64,000 nucleotides of DNA from Schistocephalus solidus (GCA_017591395.1 WEDG01005499.1:124001-188000); one strand, 5' to 3'; counted from the stretch's first letter, positions 23,180 to 35,020 are shown. The notes: generated by a model from the letters alone, not told the origin. Translations and numbers: made by a program.

Positions 23180-26100
23180 TCAGTTTGTGGCGCACGGTGG
23201 TTAAGCCTTCAGTGGTTTACCGCAGGTTATCGTGGAACTGCGTGAGACCTAATAGGCCCACGTGGTGTGTGAATGTGTGGGAGCACTGAGGGCAGTTTAG
23301 GCCGGCGTGGCGACTGTGTTTCTGAACCCCGGGTACTGGTTCATCAGTCTCCGCGCGATATATTCTCAGGTGACTGACCAGGTTTATGCGTGAGTTGAAG
23401 ATGTGGGTACAGTTTGGGCAGGAGAAATCGGAGGGGCTGGGAGTTGTCCTTCGTCTAAGTTAGGCTGGAAGTGGTGGTGAGAATGGCATGTGCGGAGGGT
23501 GTGAATTCCTCTATCATGGAAGCGCATGTGACCGAATAGACCCATGAAGTGAGTGAATGCGTGCGGGCAGTGGGAGCAGTGGATGCGGAGCTCTCTGATG
23601 TGCTCCTTTTACTGGTTCACCAGGCTCTGTAGGATGGATTCGCAAGTGACTGACGCGGCCGGTGCGTGAGGTAATTGTGTGTTTGCAATTAAGGCAGTTC
23701 AGAAACGAGCCCCCATCGCGGATGGTCGTGGTGACGGGGGTGGCGATGGTGGAGGTAGCATGTGTTGAATATTGGGAAAGGTGGGAAATGGGGAATTAGT
23801 GTTAGGGGAGACCTCGGGGAAATCAAGGGAGTGTTTGTAGAAGTTGAAGCAGAAGTCGAAGTTATCGGATTGTCATTTCATTGTATCCTAAGTTGTCCGT
23901 CCAGGCAGATTCGCGCGTGGAAGTTGCGTTAGTAGCGCGGGCATTTTCGAAGGGCTTGTGCATTGGCGGTGTGGGTCCAAGACGCTGTTGACTTTCGCGC
24001 CACCCTTTTGGCCTTAGCGGCGGCGATAAGGTCGGCTTCATAGATTGTTGCCTTTGTCTTCACTGTCCTTATCCAAGCCGGTCGATTCCGGGCAAGGTCC
24101 TCCCAGGACTGCGGGTTGATCTGCAATTGCTTTAGGGAGCTCTACAGAGTGTCTTTGTAGCGTCGTACTTGACCCCCTTGTCGACGAGAACCCATGACGA
24201 CATCTCCATAGAAGAGTCGTTTGGGTAGCCTTTCGTCGTCCATCCGCACAAGGTGACCGCTCCAGCGCAGTTACAGTTGTTTCAACTGAGCGTAAATGCT
24301 GAGAAAGCCTGTTCGTTCTAACACTTCCGTGTCCGGTATCCTGTCTTGCCAACTCAGCTTTAGTATTCTGCGGAAACAGCTGAGGTGGAAGTGGTTGAGC
24401 TTCCGCACCTGCTTTTGGTAGATCGTCCACGTCTCCGCTCCATACATTAGCATTGGCAATATGACAGCTTTGTACATCTTGAGTTTGGTGCTGAGGTGGA
24501 GACCATGTCGATTCCAGATCACATTTTGCTTGCGTCCAAAGGCTTGGCTGGCTTTAGCGATCCGATGGGCGATCTCATCGTCGACTTTGGTGCTGCGTGA
24601 GAGATTGCTGCCTAGGTACGTGAAGTTATCTACAGATTTAAGTTGGGTGCCATTGACATTAATGTGAGCTGCGGTGTAGAGAGTGTTGGGCGAGGGTTGA
24701 TGCATCACAACCGTCTTCTCAGTGTTGATGCGAAGTCCGAAGTTGTCATAGGCGGCAGCGAAGAGGTCCATGCTCCTTTGCATTTCCTCTTCTGTTGTTG
24801 TATTGAGTGCGCAGTCGTCAGCACATAGACGTTCGTGGATGGTGGCTGTGGAGACACGCGAGCGGAAGTGCATCCGTCGTTGGTTGAAGAGTCAGCTGCC
24901 ATCCGGTAGGTAATGCGGATCTCGGGGCGTTCGTCACGGTAGGCATCCATTAACATGGCAGAGAACATGAGGCTGAAGAGGGTAGGCGCAAGGACACAGC
25001 CCGGCTTCCTTCCGTTGGTCACTGCGAATGCTTCAGGTACTGTTCCGTTGTCAGCAACGCGCGCCATCATCCCGTCGTGAAGCTGACGTACCATATGCGT
25101 GAAACGTTCAGGACAGCCGAATTTCTGCATGATTTTCCACAGCCCGTCGCGATTAATCGTGTTAAAGGTTTTTGTCAGATCCACAAATGTAGTGTATAGG
25201 TGAGTGCGCATCTCTGGGCACTTCCCTTGCAGCTGGCGAGCAGCGAAGATCATGTCGATTGTTCCTCTGTGTCGTCGAAATCCGCATAAGCTTTCCGGGA
25301 GTAGTCCTTGCTCTAGTTGAGCGTTCAAGCGGTTGAGGAGAATGCGGGCGAAGATCTTTCCAGCGATGTTCAGTAGCGAAATTCCTCGGTGGTTGTCGCA
25401 GAGTTGGCGGTTCCCTTTCTTCTTTTAGAGGTGCACAATTGTCGCGTCTTCGAAATCCTGAGGGACGTCCTTGGTGCCACATCTCCTGGAAGAGCACTGT
25501 GAGTCGATTCATCAGCTAGGGTCCACTATGTTTGTAAATCTCAGCAGGGATCGTGTCCGAGCCAGGTGCTTTCCCGCTGGAGAGTTGCTGCACGGCTCAG
25601 ATGTTTTCTTGGAGAGAGGGTGGGAGATCAAGGTTGGCGTTAATTTTCACTTCAGGCAGGCGATCGATGGCGGCGTCGGAAATGGGGGAGGGCTGGTTGA
25701 GAACGCTTTGAAAGTGTTCTGCCCATTGCGTCAGGATTTGCGTCTTCTCAGTGAGCAGCGTCCTGCTGTCAGCACTAAGAAGAGGGGGCGGCGCCTTTAA
25801 TGGGAGGTCCATAGAGAACCTTGGTGGCGGTGAAGAAGTTCTTCCATTCGTTTCGGTCCGCGAACACTTTGATTTGCTGGGCTTTGCGCATCATCCAGGC
25901 ATCCTGCATCCCCCGCAGCCGTTGCTGTAAAAGGCAGCGACTTCGGTAGAAGGCTGTCTTGTTTGCAGCGGTAGGGCGATCGATGTAGGCTTTGTGTAAC
26001 TGGTTCTTCTTGACAAGCAGACCGTTGATAGCTGTGACGTTGTCATCAAACCAGTCTTGGTGCTGATGACGTGCCCGGCCGAGGACACCCAGTGCGGTGG

Positions 26101-26260
26101 ATTGGATGGTGTCTCTCAGCTGAAACAAGCGGTTCTCCACGGAGATGTCTGCGTCGGCGACTGGAAGGTTGGCTAGACAGTTGGCCAAGAAGTCAGTTGA
26201 TTGGCGTAGGTTTGTCTGTGGCTTTGCGTCGTTATACAGTCTCAGTCAAGTGCTACATAG
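23180..26260 (-). mobile_element. LINE E1, RTE-like LINE with C2H2 tail, 5' truncated
   Basis: On the minus strand the element starts inside the post-endonuclease linker (26188-25597: RLFQLRDTIQSTALGVLGRA, WFDDNVTAINGLLVKKNQLH). It continues through RT (25512-24271: [67 protein letters not shown]). After the thumb ([34 protein letters not shown]) a degenerate C2H2 tail covers about 23960-23250. The YADD-type box reads CADD, and KAFDTVNR reads KTFNTINR, so catalytic residues are altered. Several frameshifts are present. The endonuclease is missing. Confidence 0.85.
24271..25512 (-). pseudogene. LINE E1 reverse transcriptase
   Basis: Three overlapping frames (25512-25162, 25328-24705, 24873-24271) together hold the RT fingers, palm and thumb. 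The A-box Asp in FVDLTKTFNTINR is retained, but the second position of the usual K-A-F-D is changed. The C-box is CADDCALN. The three frames mean at least two frameshifts. The order and spacing match the better preserved E2 copy. Confidence 0.8.
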
Positions 26261-27119
26261 ACTGGAGAAGGAAGAAATTCCACAGCGTTGAAAGAGTGCG
26301 TTGAAAATGGCTCAAAGTGCTAAACAGCACTGCACCTTGATCGACTGGTCAGAAATCAAACCTATATTCACAGGTTGTAAATAAAGTCACACATTGTAGG
26401 GAATCTGCCATTCAAAAGACTGATAATTTGGTAGAATCTTTAAGCGTTGTCGACATTAAAGCCGGTCTAATACAGATCACCACCTCGGACCAGCAGCTTC
26501 AGCGGCCAGGTTAAGAAATGCTCGTTGTGGGACCTAGCCCAAGCTGTTTGGAAAAACAACTGTGAAGTGCTTGAAGTGATCCAGTCACTGCAGCGCCACT
26601 AAGCGAAGCGTGAATCGTCTCAACTATTCCATGAATTGCGGACTTGAATAAAGACAATTTGCTGCAGTTTTCTTCCCTTCTCCGGCGGATTTCTGTGTTC
26701 AGAACCTCGGTTGGGTTTTGCTCTCAAAGTTTTGTGGGCAATGCTGGGTAAACATGAGAGCAAATGTTTGGCATGGTCTGACTCATGGGCGTTGCCATCT
26801 TCGTCACAACACATTGATCTACTATTATGAACTCCGCTAAAAAACGCATAAATGTCTAGAATTTAGTCAACCTGACTGGCCATATGACTACACTTTGAAA
26901 ACCAGGTTGGATGATGGTTGCGTCGGGAATATAGGTACTAATCATACTTAATTCTATCTGGTACGGCTGCGATAATGCTTTATGCCACTGACGGTCCACG
27001 GCAGCAAATCCGGACAACTCAACCCATGCTTTTCGTCAGCGACGGAGGCCGAATATCGAAGGTCCAAGAACAACTTCCGTGTATTGACAAACTGTGTCGA
27101 ACCGGGTTTTGAGTTGACC
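26261..27119. other. No gene recognised
   Basis: Both strands were read. The minus frame 26814-26620 and others are short and carry no recognisable motif. The first exon of the UEV gene must lie upstream of 35800 and could in principle be here, but nothing supports a position. Confidence 0.4.
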
Positions 27120-28990
27120 CCCTCTTCGACAAACACGACAGTTCGACCGTCGTAGTCTGACGATGTCCACCGTATGCTCCATGGGAGAAGTGGAGCAGTG
27201 ACGGTGACTTGCGCGTGGTTTAGTTTAAAGTGATAGTAGACTTGCGCTGCATCTACCGCACTCTCTCCTCCCCCACCTGAGCCCGGTGTCAAGACAGAGT
27301 CAAGAAGACCGGAGACGGGAGAGGACGCAGGTGGCTGGCGCGGCTGGGTCCCCTAAGTCCTAACCGCCCCTAGGCGTGCCACCACACCTCCCATGTTCGG
27401 CATATGTTAGTGGAGCGCAACCCGAATAACGCATGCCGTGCCCTGATGTGGCCCCCGTATTGGTCCAATGCATCTACCACATGGCCCGTTAAGGGGGAGA
27501 CACACACACACGGCAGTTCGACCGTCGATTTCGACGAGGTCCACCGTATGCTCCACACCAGGTGGTGCAGGGACGGTGACTTGCGCGTGAATTAGTTTTA
27601 AGTGATAGTAGCCTTGCGCTGCAGCTACCGCACTCTCTCCTCCTCCCCCACCTGAGTCCGGTGTCAAGACAGAGTCAAGAAGACCGGAGATGGGAGAGGG
27701 CGCAGGTGGCTGGCACGGCCGGAGCCGCCCCTGGGCGTACCACCACACCTGGCTCGGATCCCACAGAGTGGGAGTGCCATAAAGGCCACATTAAGAAGGA
27801 GCCATTGCAACCTGACTCTCAGTCCGCCAGTCAGCCATTCCACACAAAACACACATTGGGCTGACCACGCGGTCCGAGTTATCCCGTCTGTTGGCAACCT
27901 TCCAAGCCACGGTTTTAAGCGCACCGTGATAGGTTCAAGCCCGTCAGATAGTTTATAGTGAGGAAAAAACGATGAGCTCTCGACCTCACCCTCTCCCCCA
28001 CCCCCGCAATCAGACCACTGTCCGAGCCGGTCAGTTGTCTGATGCGGAAGCAGGCGCAGCTGTTGGTGACCTCGTCTACGTGTACTACGCACAAGACCTG
28101 GCCCCCCAAACACAAGTACCAGGATTTCACACAACAGGGGGTTAAACGGCTTACATCTCACGTTTGTGAGATAGCCAGAGGTCACGTTAAGAAGGAGCCA
28201 TCGCAGCCTGACTTTCAGACCACCAGTCAGCCACTCCACACAACACACATTGGACTAACTGCGAGGTCTGAGTGTAATTGTCAGTTGGCAACCTTCCAAC
28301 TGCGGCGGTTAACGTTACCGCACACTCTTCTTCTCCCCCACCTGAGCCCGGTCTCACGACACAGGCAAGAAGACCGGAGATGAGAGAGGTCGCAGGTGGC
28401 TGGCGCGGCCGGAGCCGACCCTGGGCGTACCACCACACCTGGCTCGGATCCCACAGAGTGGAAGTGCCATAAAAACCACATTAAGAAGGAGCCATTGCAG
28501 CCTGACTCTCAGTCCGCCAGTCAGCCACTCCACACAAAACACACATTGGGCTGACCACGCGTTCCGAGTTATCCCGTCAGTTGGCAACCTTCCAAGCCAC
28601 GGCTTTTAGCGCACCGTGATAGTTTCAAGCACTTCAGATTGTTTATAGTGAGGAACATGCGCTGAGCTGTCGACCTCACTCTCTCCCCAACCCCCACAGT
28701 CAGACACTGTCCGAGCCGGTCAGTTGCCTGATGTGGGAGTGGGCGCATTGGCTGACGGATTGGCATAACCGTCTTCGCGTGCCAAAGCACGACCTGGCCC
28801 CCTAACGCACACACCAGGATTCACAAACTCAGGGGATATGGAGCAGCCATCGCCGTCTGACTCCCAGTCCACTGGTCAGCCACTCGACACACACAGCACA
28901 TACACTGAGCCGACGGCGTGGTCTGGTGGAAGCGTCAGATTGGCAGACTTCCCAGTCACGGTTTCCTAGAAACCGTGATATACTCTGGTA
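27120..28990 (+). repeat. F/G interspersed repeat cluster
   Basis: Two non-coding blocks recur. Block G (27130-27345, 27510-27720, part at 28310-28410) starts CAGTTCGACCGTCG and passes through CTCTCTCCTCCCCCACCTGAG and GACAGAGTCAAGAAGACCGGAG. Block F (27781-28130, 28173-28320, 28470-28820, 28838-28990) passes through ATTAAGAAGGAGCCATTGCA, GACTCTCAGTCCGCCAGTCA and ACCTTCCAAGCCACGG. In the best copies F follows G directly, through CTCGGATCCCACAGAGTG and TGCCATAAAGGCCACA, so one unit is roughly 600-700 bp. Frames within the block do not stay open consistently, so I treat it as non-coding. Confidence 0.8.
28958..28978. other. 9-bp hairpin in the last F block
   Basis: CACGGTTTC, loop CTA, GAAACCGTG forms a perfect stem. 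In the other F copies the same place reads CACGGTTTTAAGCGCACCGTG, also with a terminal CACGGT/ACCGTG pairing. Confidence 0.5.
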
Positions 28991-29053
28991 AATGGTGATT
29001 GTGAGGGTGTTGTCGATGTATTGGTGTAGTTAGTGTGCGCTGATGTAGCTTAG

Positions 29054-29074
29054 CCTCCGGTGGTTTACCGGAGG
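29054..29074 (-). other. Hairpin holding the stop codon of LINE E2
   Basis: CCTCCGGT (29054-29061) pairs with ACCGGAGG (29067-29074) around a 5-base loop. On the coding strand the TAA stop of the zinc-finger frame (29065-29067) lies at the stem-loop edge. The E1 copy has a weaker version near 23208-23228. Confidence 0.6.
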
Positions 29075-29502
29075 TTGTCGCGGAGGCCCATGTGTCCTAA
29101 TAGGCCCATGCGGTGTGTAAATGTGTGGGAGCAGTGAGGGCAGAGAAGGCGAGCGCGTCGACTGTATGTCGGAGCCCCAGGCACTGGTTCACCAGCCTCC
29201 GTGCGATGGATTCGCAGGTGACCGACCAGGCCGATGCGTGAGTTGAAGGTGCGGGCGCAGTGTGGGCAGGAGAAATCGGTAGAGGATGGGAGGATGTCAT
29301 TCATGGTAGTGGGGGTGGCAGGGGCGCTAAGAATGGCAGGAGCGGAGGGTGTGCATGGTGTATCGGTGTTGTCGGCATTGTGGTGTATTCCGCTGTCATG
29401 GATGCGCATGTGACCGAATAGGCCCATGTGATGAGTGAATGCGCGAGGACAGTGAGGGCAGTGGAGGCGCAGATCTCTGCTGTGTGATGGTGCTCCAGGC
29501 AC
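29065..29502 (-). CDS. LINE E2 C2H2 zinc-finger tail (145 aa frame)
   Basis: Three fingers of the form C-x2-C-x12-H-x3-H can be read: CPHCPRAFTHHMGLFGHMRIH at residues 15-35, [21 protein letters not shown] near 78-98, and a degenerate CPHCSHTFTHRMGLLGHM whose last His is lost (GLRDNLR). The linkers carry repeated EPVPGAPTYSRRARL-like segments. Just upstream, 29600-29510 encodes another finger out of frame. In the family these fingers follow the RT thumb in one polyprotein. I infer that they bind nucleic acid, perhaps the element's own RNA or the target site. The frame is separated from the RT by a frameshift and the Thr/Pro-rich stretch at about 29600-29760. Confidence 0.75.
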   Translation of the reverse strand: MPGAPSHSRDLRLHCPHCPRAFTHHMGLFGHMRIHDSGIHHNADNTDTPCTPSAPAILSAPATPTTMNDILPSSTDFSCPHCARTFNSRIGLVGHLRIHRTEAGEPVPGAPTYSRRARLLCPHCSHTFTHRMGLLGHMGLRDNLR

Positions 29503-29749
29503 TGGCTCACCGGTCTCTGTACGATGTATTCGATAGTGACCGACCAGGCCGATGCGTGAGGTGAATGTGCGGTCGCATTGAGTTCAGCTTAGGAGAGATT
29601 CCCCATCGCTGATGGTGGTGGTGGTGGTGGTAGTAAAGGCGAAGACGGTGGTGGTTGCGGTCGTGGGGGTATCAGGCGATGAGTAGATGGATGTGGTCTC
29701 TATGATGGTGGGAGTAATGGAATTGATGCCAGGAGGGAGGGTGGGGGAG

Positions 29750-30631
29750 TCAGAAGGAGGGTTGGCAGAATTTTACGTAGAAATTGGAATCGTCGGATTG
29801 TTCGTGCATTGCGTCCGAAGATGTCCAACCAGGCCGATTCGCGCGCGGAAGATGCGTTGACAGCGTGGGCATGTTGGCAGGGCCTGGGCATTGGCGGTGT
29901 TGGTCCGGGGCGCTGGTGACTTTCGTGCCGCTCTTGGCCTTGGCGGCGGCGATCCGGTTGGCCTCATAGATTGCTGAACCAGTCTTCACTGATCTTCTCC
30001 ATGCCGGTCTATCCTGGGCGAGGTCCTCCCAGGTCGCCGAGTTAATTTGCAGTTGCTTCAGCGATTTCTTCAAAGTGTCCTTGTAGCGTCGTTTTTGACC
30101 TCCCTGCCGACGAGAACCCGTAGTGACATCTCCGTAGAAAAGAAGTTTGGGTAGTCGCTCGCCATCCATTCTTACCAGGTGGCCGCTCCATCGCAGTTGC
30201 ACTTGCCTCACCATGGCATGGGTGCTAAGGATTCCGGACCTCTCCAGAACTTCCGTGTCCGGGATCCTGTCTTGCCATCTCAGCTTCAGTATTCTGCGGA
30301 GGCAGCTGAGATGAAAGTGATTCAGCTTCCTGGCTTGGTTCGAGTAGACGGTCCAGGTTTCCGCTCCGTAAAGAAGTGTCGTCAAGACAACGGCCTTGTA
30401 CATCTTCAGTTTGGTGTTCAGGTGAATACCGTGGCGATTCCACACGGAGGCCTGCAGCCGGCCGAAGGCCTGACTAGCTTCGAAGATCCGTTGGGCAACC
30501 TCGTCATTGATTCTCGTGTTGCGTGACATCGTGCTTCCTAGATAAGCGAAGGTTTCCACGTTTTTGAGTTGTGCACCGTTGACATTGATTCGAGGAGCAT
30601 TGTATTCCGCGATGGGTGGCGGCTGGTGCAT
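29750..30631 (-). pseudogene. LINE E2 RT C-terminal part and zinc knuckle
   Basis: The 293-residue frame contains [60 protein letters not shown] and [20 protein letters not shown], the RT thumb and connection of RTE-like enzymes. It then gives [20 protein letters not shown] and [19 protein letters not shown]. Near the end [20 protein letters not shown] is the out-of-frame remnant of a C-x2-C finger that is better kept in an alternative frame at 29967-29773 ([20 protein letters not shown]). Confidence 0.8.
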
Positions 30632-30657
30632 GACAACCGTTTTGGCTGTACTGATTG

Positions 30658-31212
30658 TTAATCAAAATCGGCGCAGCCTTCGGCGAAGAGGTCCATGCTC
30701 CTTTGCATGTCCTCCTCCGTCACGGTGTTAAGGGCGCAGTCGTCCGCGAAGAGCAAGTCATGGACTGTAGTCGTAGACACGCGCGTTGGAGCCTGCATAC
30801 GCCGACTGTTGAGAAGGTGCCCGTCAGTTCCGTAGGCGATGCGGATACCAGGCTGCTCATCACGGTAGGCGTCCATCAGCATAGCCGACAACATGAGACT
30901 GAAGAGGGTGGGGGCCAGTACGCAGCCCTGCTTTACTCCGTTGGTCACTGCGAATGCTTCGGATACCGTCCCGTTGTCAGTGACGCGCGCCGTCATCCCG
31001 TCATGAAGCTGACGCACCGTGTGCGTAAACCGCTCAGGACAACCAAATTTCTGCATGACTTTCCACAGTCCATCACGATTCACCGTGTGAAAGGCTTTCG
31101 TTAGATCCACGAAGGTAGTGTATAGGTGAGTTCGCATCTCCTGACACTTCTCTTGTAGCTGGCGGGCGGCAAGATCATATCGGTTGTCCCGCGGTGTCGG
31201 CGGAAGCCACAT
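30658..31212 (-). pseudogene. LINE E2 RT palm
   Basis: The frame has [20 protein letters not shown] (box A, with its first Asp kept), AFAVTNGVKQGCVLAPTLFS (box B) and [18 protein letters not shown] (box C, intact). The frame ends CADFD at 30658; the continuation is in the next frame. Confidence 0.8.
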
Positions 31213-32579
31213 TGGCTTTCCGGGAGCAGGCCATGCTCTAGATGACAGTTAAGACGATTGAGAAGGATACGGGCGAAGATCTTCCCGGCGATGTTGAGCA
31301 ACGAGATGCCTCTGTGATTATCACAGAGTTGCCGGTTCCCCTTCCGTTTGTAGAGATGGACGATGGTTGCGTCTTTGAAATCCTGAGGAACTTGTCCTTG
31401 GCGCCACATCTCCTGGAAGAGTGTTGTGAGTTCTGCCATCAGCCGTGGCCCACCGTGCTTGTAGACTTCCAGTGGGATTGCGTCGGATCCCGGTGCTTTA
31501 CCGCTGGAAATCTGCTGCACGGCCCGGATGGTTTCTGGTAGGGAAGGCGGCAGATCCAGGTCATTGTTCGTGTCCACTTGAGGGAGCCGGTCAATGGCAG
31601 CATCGGAGATGGCTGAGGAGCCATTAAGGACATTTCTAAAGTGCTCGGCCCAGCGCTTCAGAATTTGCGATTTCTCTGACAGCAGTGTTGTGCCGTCAGA
31701 GCTGAGCAGCGGTGCTGACCCCTTGATACACGGGCCGTAGATGGCCTTGATGGCTTTGAAAAAGGTTTTCATTTCATTGCGGTCCGCATACCCCTGGATT
31801 TCCTCAGCCTTTCGGATCATCCAGGCATCCTGCATCTCCCGCAGCCGTTGTTGTACAAGGCGCCGGCATCTGAAAAAGGCTGCTTTGGTGGCGTTAGTCC
31901 GAAGGTCTATGTAGGCTTTGTGTAGTCCATTCTTCTCCGCGAGTAAGTTGCTGATGTTGGCGTCATTGTCGTCAAACCAGTCCTGGTGTCGACGGTGTGC
32001 GCGTCCGAGTACATCGAGGGCGGTGGACTGGATGACATTTCGCAGTTGACACCATCGTGTCTCCACGGTAGCGTTATCATCTGGAGCATGCAGGTCCACC
32101 AGTTTCTCGGTTATTTGGTTGCTGAAATCAAAACAGTGAGCAGGCAAATTTAATAAAAGAGTATTTAACTTACATGGCGGCCTCTTACCTTGGGGCCTTC
32201 TTCGGTGTTGCAGTCGGAGCCTCATCTGGGAGATGACGAGGCGGTGATCTGTCCAACCATCGGCATCGTGGATCGCCTTGGTTACCAGCACGTCCTGTCG
32301 ATCTCGCCTCCGGACGAGAACATAGTCCAGCAGATGCCAGCACCGCGACCGAGGGTGCATCCACGTGGCCTTCTCCCGCGTCGGAAGGCGGAAGAAGGTG
32401 TTGGACAGCAGGAGCCGGTGTTCCGCACACGTGCGCAGAAGAAGGAGGCCGTTATCGTTACAGCTACTGAGACCCTGGGGACCCAGCACTCCCTGCCAGG
32501 CAGCGTGTTCCGTCCCGACGCGGGCGTTAAAGTCACCAAGGACAATTAACTTATCGGCCTTTGGCACAGTCGCTAGCAT
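31101..32579 (-). CDS. LINE E2 endonuclease end, linker and RT start (492 aa frame)
   Basis: The frame starts inside the endonuclease with [20 protein letters not shown], the GDFN catalytic box, and [12 protein letters not shown]. It holds [16 protein letters not shown], the catalytic D-H, near residues 110-125. A linker rich in Arg/Gln follows ([40 protein letters not shown]). RT fingers begin near residue 355: [40 protein letters not shown] and [19 protein letters not shown]. The last box is [20 protein letters not shown], where a frameshift near 31175 moves the RT to the frame at 31212-30658. This is the longest open frame of the window. Confidence 0.85.
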   Translation of the reverse strand: MLATVPKADKLIVLGDFNARVGTEHAAWQGVLGPQGLSSCNDNGLLLLRTCAEHRLLLSNTFFRLPTREKATWMHPRSRCWHLLDYVLVRRRDRQDVLVTKAIHDADGWTDHRLVISQMRLRLQHRRRPQGKRPPCKLNTLLLNLPAHCFDFSNQITEKLVDLHAPDDNATVETRWCQLRNVIQSTALDVLGRAHRRHQDWFDDNDANISNLLAEKNGLHKAYIDLRTNATKAAFFRCRRLVQQRLREMQDAWMIRKAEEIQGYADRNEMKTFFKAIKAIYGPCIKGSAPLLSSDGTTLLSEKSQILKRWAEHFRNVLNGSSAISDAAIDRLPQVDTNNDLDLPPSLPETIRAVQQISSGKAPGSDAIPLEVYKHGGPRLMAELTTLFQEMWRQGQVPQDFKDATIVHLYKRKGNRQLCDNHRGISLLNIAGKIFARILLNRLNCHLEHGLLPESQCGFRRHRGTTDMILPPASYKRSVRRCELTYTLPSWI

Positions 32580-32668
32580 AGCGTGCAGGTCCTCGTAGAA
32601 TTTGCCCTCGCCGCATCAGTTCTCTTCATTGGGTGAGCGTAGGCGCTGATGATAGTTGCGAACTTGTC

Positions 32669-33067
32669 TCACTTATGAGGCAAGTGGAGGCTCATCAGAC
32701 GATCATTGATAACCTGTGACAAACAGGGCAGACCTCCAATGATGTCGTTCCGGATGGCAAAAGCGACACCAGCGTCGCGTCGCTCTGCCTTTGGCCGGCC
32801 GCTCCAGAAGAAGGTGTAGCCGGTACCCACCTCCTCCAGCTGACCCTGCTCATAGAATCGGGTCTCGCTGAGAGCAGCAATGTTCACCTTGTAGCTCGCC
32901 AGTTCCCGAGCGACAAACACCGTCCTCGGTTCCGCTCGGTTGCTTCTAGGATTGTCTAAAAGGGATCGAACATTCCAGGCTGCTAGTGTAAGCGGATTCA
33001 CATGAGCAGCCAAGAGGGTATGGCGTGGTGAATGGGGACGAAGGTATTGTTGTTTGTCGGCCACCAC
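32669..33067 (-). pseudogene. LINE E2 AP endonuclease start
   Basis: The 132-residue frame reads NPLTLAAWNVRSLLDNPRSN, NIAALSETRFYEQGQLEEVG (catalytic Glu in S-E-T-R-F), FFWSGRPKAERRDAGVAFAI and INDRLMSLHLPHK. It then loses frame before the YAP box around 32640. The first ATG is at 33065-33067; the F repeat starts right beside it, so the original 5' untranslated part is absent. Confidence 0.8.
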
Positions 33068-33515
33068 ACAAAAAACAAATTTTGCTGATCACGTGGTTTA
33101 AGTTATCCCGTCAGTTGGCAACCTTCTAAGCCACTGCTTTTAGCACACCATGATAGTATTAGGCGCGTCAGATTGTTTATAGTGAGGAAAATGCGCTGAG
33201 CTGTCGACCTCACTCTCTCTTTTCTATCCCCACAATCAGACCAATGTCCGAGTCCGTTTTCTGATGAGGATGTGGGCGCAGCTGCTAGTGAACTCGTCTA
33301 CGCGTACTTCGTTCATAATCTGGCCCTTCAAACACAAAGATTAGGGCCAGAGGTCACGTTAAGAATGAGCCATCGCAGCTTGACTCTCAGAACACCCGTC
33401 ACCCACTCCAGACAACACACATTGCACTGACTGCGAGGTTTGATTTAAATTGTCATTGGGCAATCTTCTAACCCACGGCGCTTATCGCCCCATGATATCC
33501 TCAAGCTCAGATTAA
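33062..33515 (+). repeat. F repeat between E2 and E3
   Basis: The stretch holds a 5'-incomplete F block (CACGTGGTTTAAGTTATCCC, GTCAGTTGGCAACCTTC) and then the start of a second F block at about 33350 (GTCACGTTAAGAATGAGCCA). Confidence 0.75.
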
Positions 33516-33519
33516 ACAT

Positions 33520-35020
33520 GCAGCAGAGGAGCCACATGGAGACGAAGCCGAGGATCATGCTTGCCTCTCAATCATTTATGCAGACTGAAGACATGTTTTT
33601 ATGGTGTTGCGTGCGATCATGTGAGTTGCAGAGGCTAATGAGAAGAGAGTCGGCGTTGTTCTACCTCAGGTTTTCATGGAGATGCATGCGGTGCGTGAGC
33701 AGTGTGGACTGTTAACTCGGGTTTGGCGGGTGTACGTTTGTGCTTCTGGCACTGGTTTACCTGTCTCTGTGCGGTGGATTCGCAAGTGACCGACCAGGCC
33801 AATGTGTGAAGTGCAGTTGCGGTGACAATGAGGACAGGATAGGTCGGAAGGTGCTGAGTCTGGGGTGCTCCGCTGCTGTTTCTGGTAGTCGCGCTCATGG
33901 GAGGCCCGTAGGAAGTGTTGATGTGTGCGTAAGTTGTGTTGGCATCGCGGTGGATTCCGCTTTCGTGGAGGCAAATTTCACCGAGCAGGCTCATGCGGTG
34001 AGTGAATGCGTGGGGGCAGTGAGAGCATTGGAGGCGGCAGTTTCTGCTGTGTGTTGGTGCTCCAGTCATTAGTTCGCCAGTCTCTGTGCAATGGATTTGC
34101 AAGTGACTGACCAGGTTGACGTGTGAGGTGAATATGCGATCGCAATGAGGACAGGTTAGTACCCAGTCCCCATCGCTGGTACTGAGGGCGGTGGTGGTTA
34201 TGGAGGAATAAGGTAGATGGCAGTCCTAGGTGGCCACTGAGGTGACGGGCTTTGGGTAAGTGGTGTTCGTTGACGTGATCGGTGCAACGGGTTGGGGAGG
34301 GAGGAAGGTGTCGGTGATTTTGGATGGCGGTGCATTGAAGAATGGGTTATCACTGGTCGGGGTAGTCGTCGTCTTGGGGCCTGAGGCAGGTGTCGCAGAG
34401 GCTGATGTTATGGGATTGTTGTTGCATTGAGTTCGAAGAGGTCCGACGAGGCCTATTCACGCGCGGAATGTGTGTTGACAGCGTGGGCACGTTGGCAGGC
34501 TTGGGCATTGGTGGTGTTGGTCCTCGGCGCTTGTGCCTTGTTAGCCGCCCTTTTGGCCTTAGCAGCAGCGATCCGGTTAACCTCATAGATTGCTGAACCA
34601 GGGATTTTCTCCAGACTGGTCTATCCTGAGCGAGATCCTCCCAGGTTGCCGGGTTGATTGCAGTTGCCTCAAGGTGTCCTTGTACCATATTTGTTTACCT
34701 CCTTATCGGCGAGCACCCGTAGCGACATCTCCGTATAAAAGTCGTTTGGATAGTTGCTCGTCGTCCATTCTCACCAGATAGCCACTCCATCACAGTTGCA
34801 CTTGCCTCAGCATGGCGTGGATGCTGAGGATTCTGGTACACTTCAAGACTTCCGTATCTGGGCTCCTGTCTTACCGTCTCAGCTTCAGTATTCTACGGAG
34901 GCAGCTGAGATGGAAGTGATTCAGCTTCTTGGCTTGGTTATAGTAGCTGGTTCAGGTCTCCGCTCCGTAATGGCGTGTCGTCAAGAGGACAGCCTTTTAC
35001 ACATTAGCTTTGGTGTTAGT
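33520..35020 (-). mobile_element. LINE E3, 5'-truncated 3' end
   Basis: The minus strand carries only the RT connection (about 35010-34600, broken), a zinc knuckle remnant, and a C2H2 tail at 34150-33670 read in frames 34102-33674 and 33974-33666 ([36 protein letters not shown]). In the second of these the Phe of the finger is replaced. The break at about 35020 falls in YKA of the thumb, directly against a G block. Confidence 0.8.

Larger units (their letters stand above)
28991..33067 (-). mobile_element. LINE E2, near full-length RTE-like LINE with C2H2 zinc-finger tail
   Basis: This is the best preserved E copy. On the minus strand it has the endonuclease start (33067-32669), endonuclease end plus linker plus RT start (32579-31101), RT palm (31212-30658), RT end and thumb plus the first zinc knuckle (30631-29750), and C2H2 fingers (29600-29065). 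The 5' end at 33067 abuts an F block, and another F block lies just past the 3' end. Frameshifts separate the five frames, at about 32620, 31150, 30650 and 29720. The RT catalytic box LLFADDCALN is intact. Confidence 0.85.

Noticed and set aside
27664..28248. 194-residue minus-strand frame in the F/G repeat as a gene
   Set aside because: The frame runs through repeat blocks whose other copies are not open in that frame, and its composition is that of the repeat.
23740..33067. Independent host C2H2 transcription factor genes
   Set aside because: The fingers always follow an RT thumb on the same strand and repeat in E1-E3, so they belong to the LINE.
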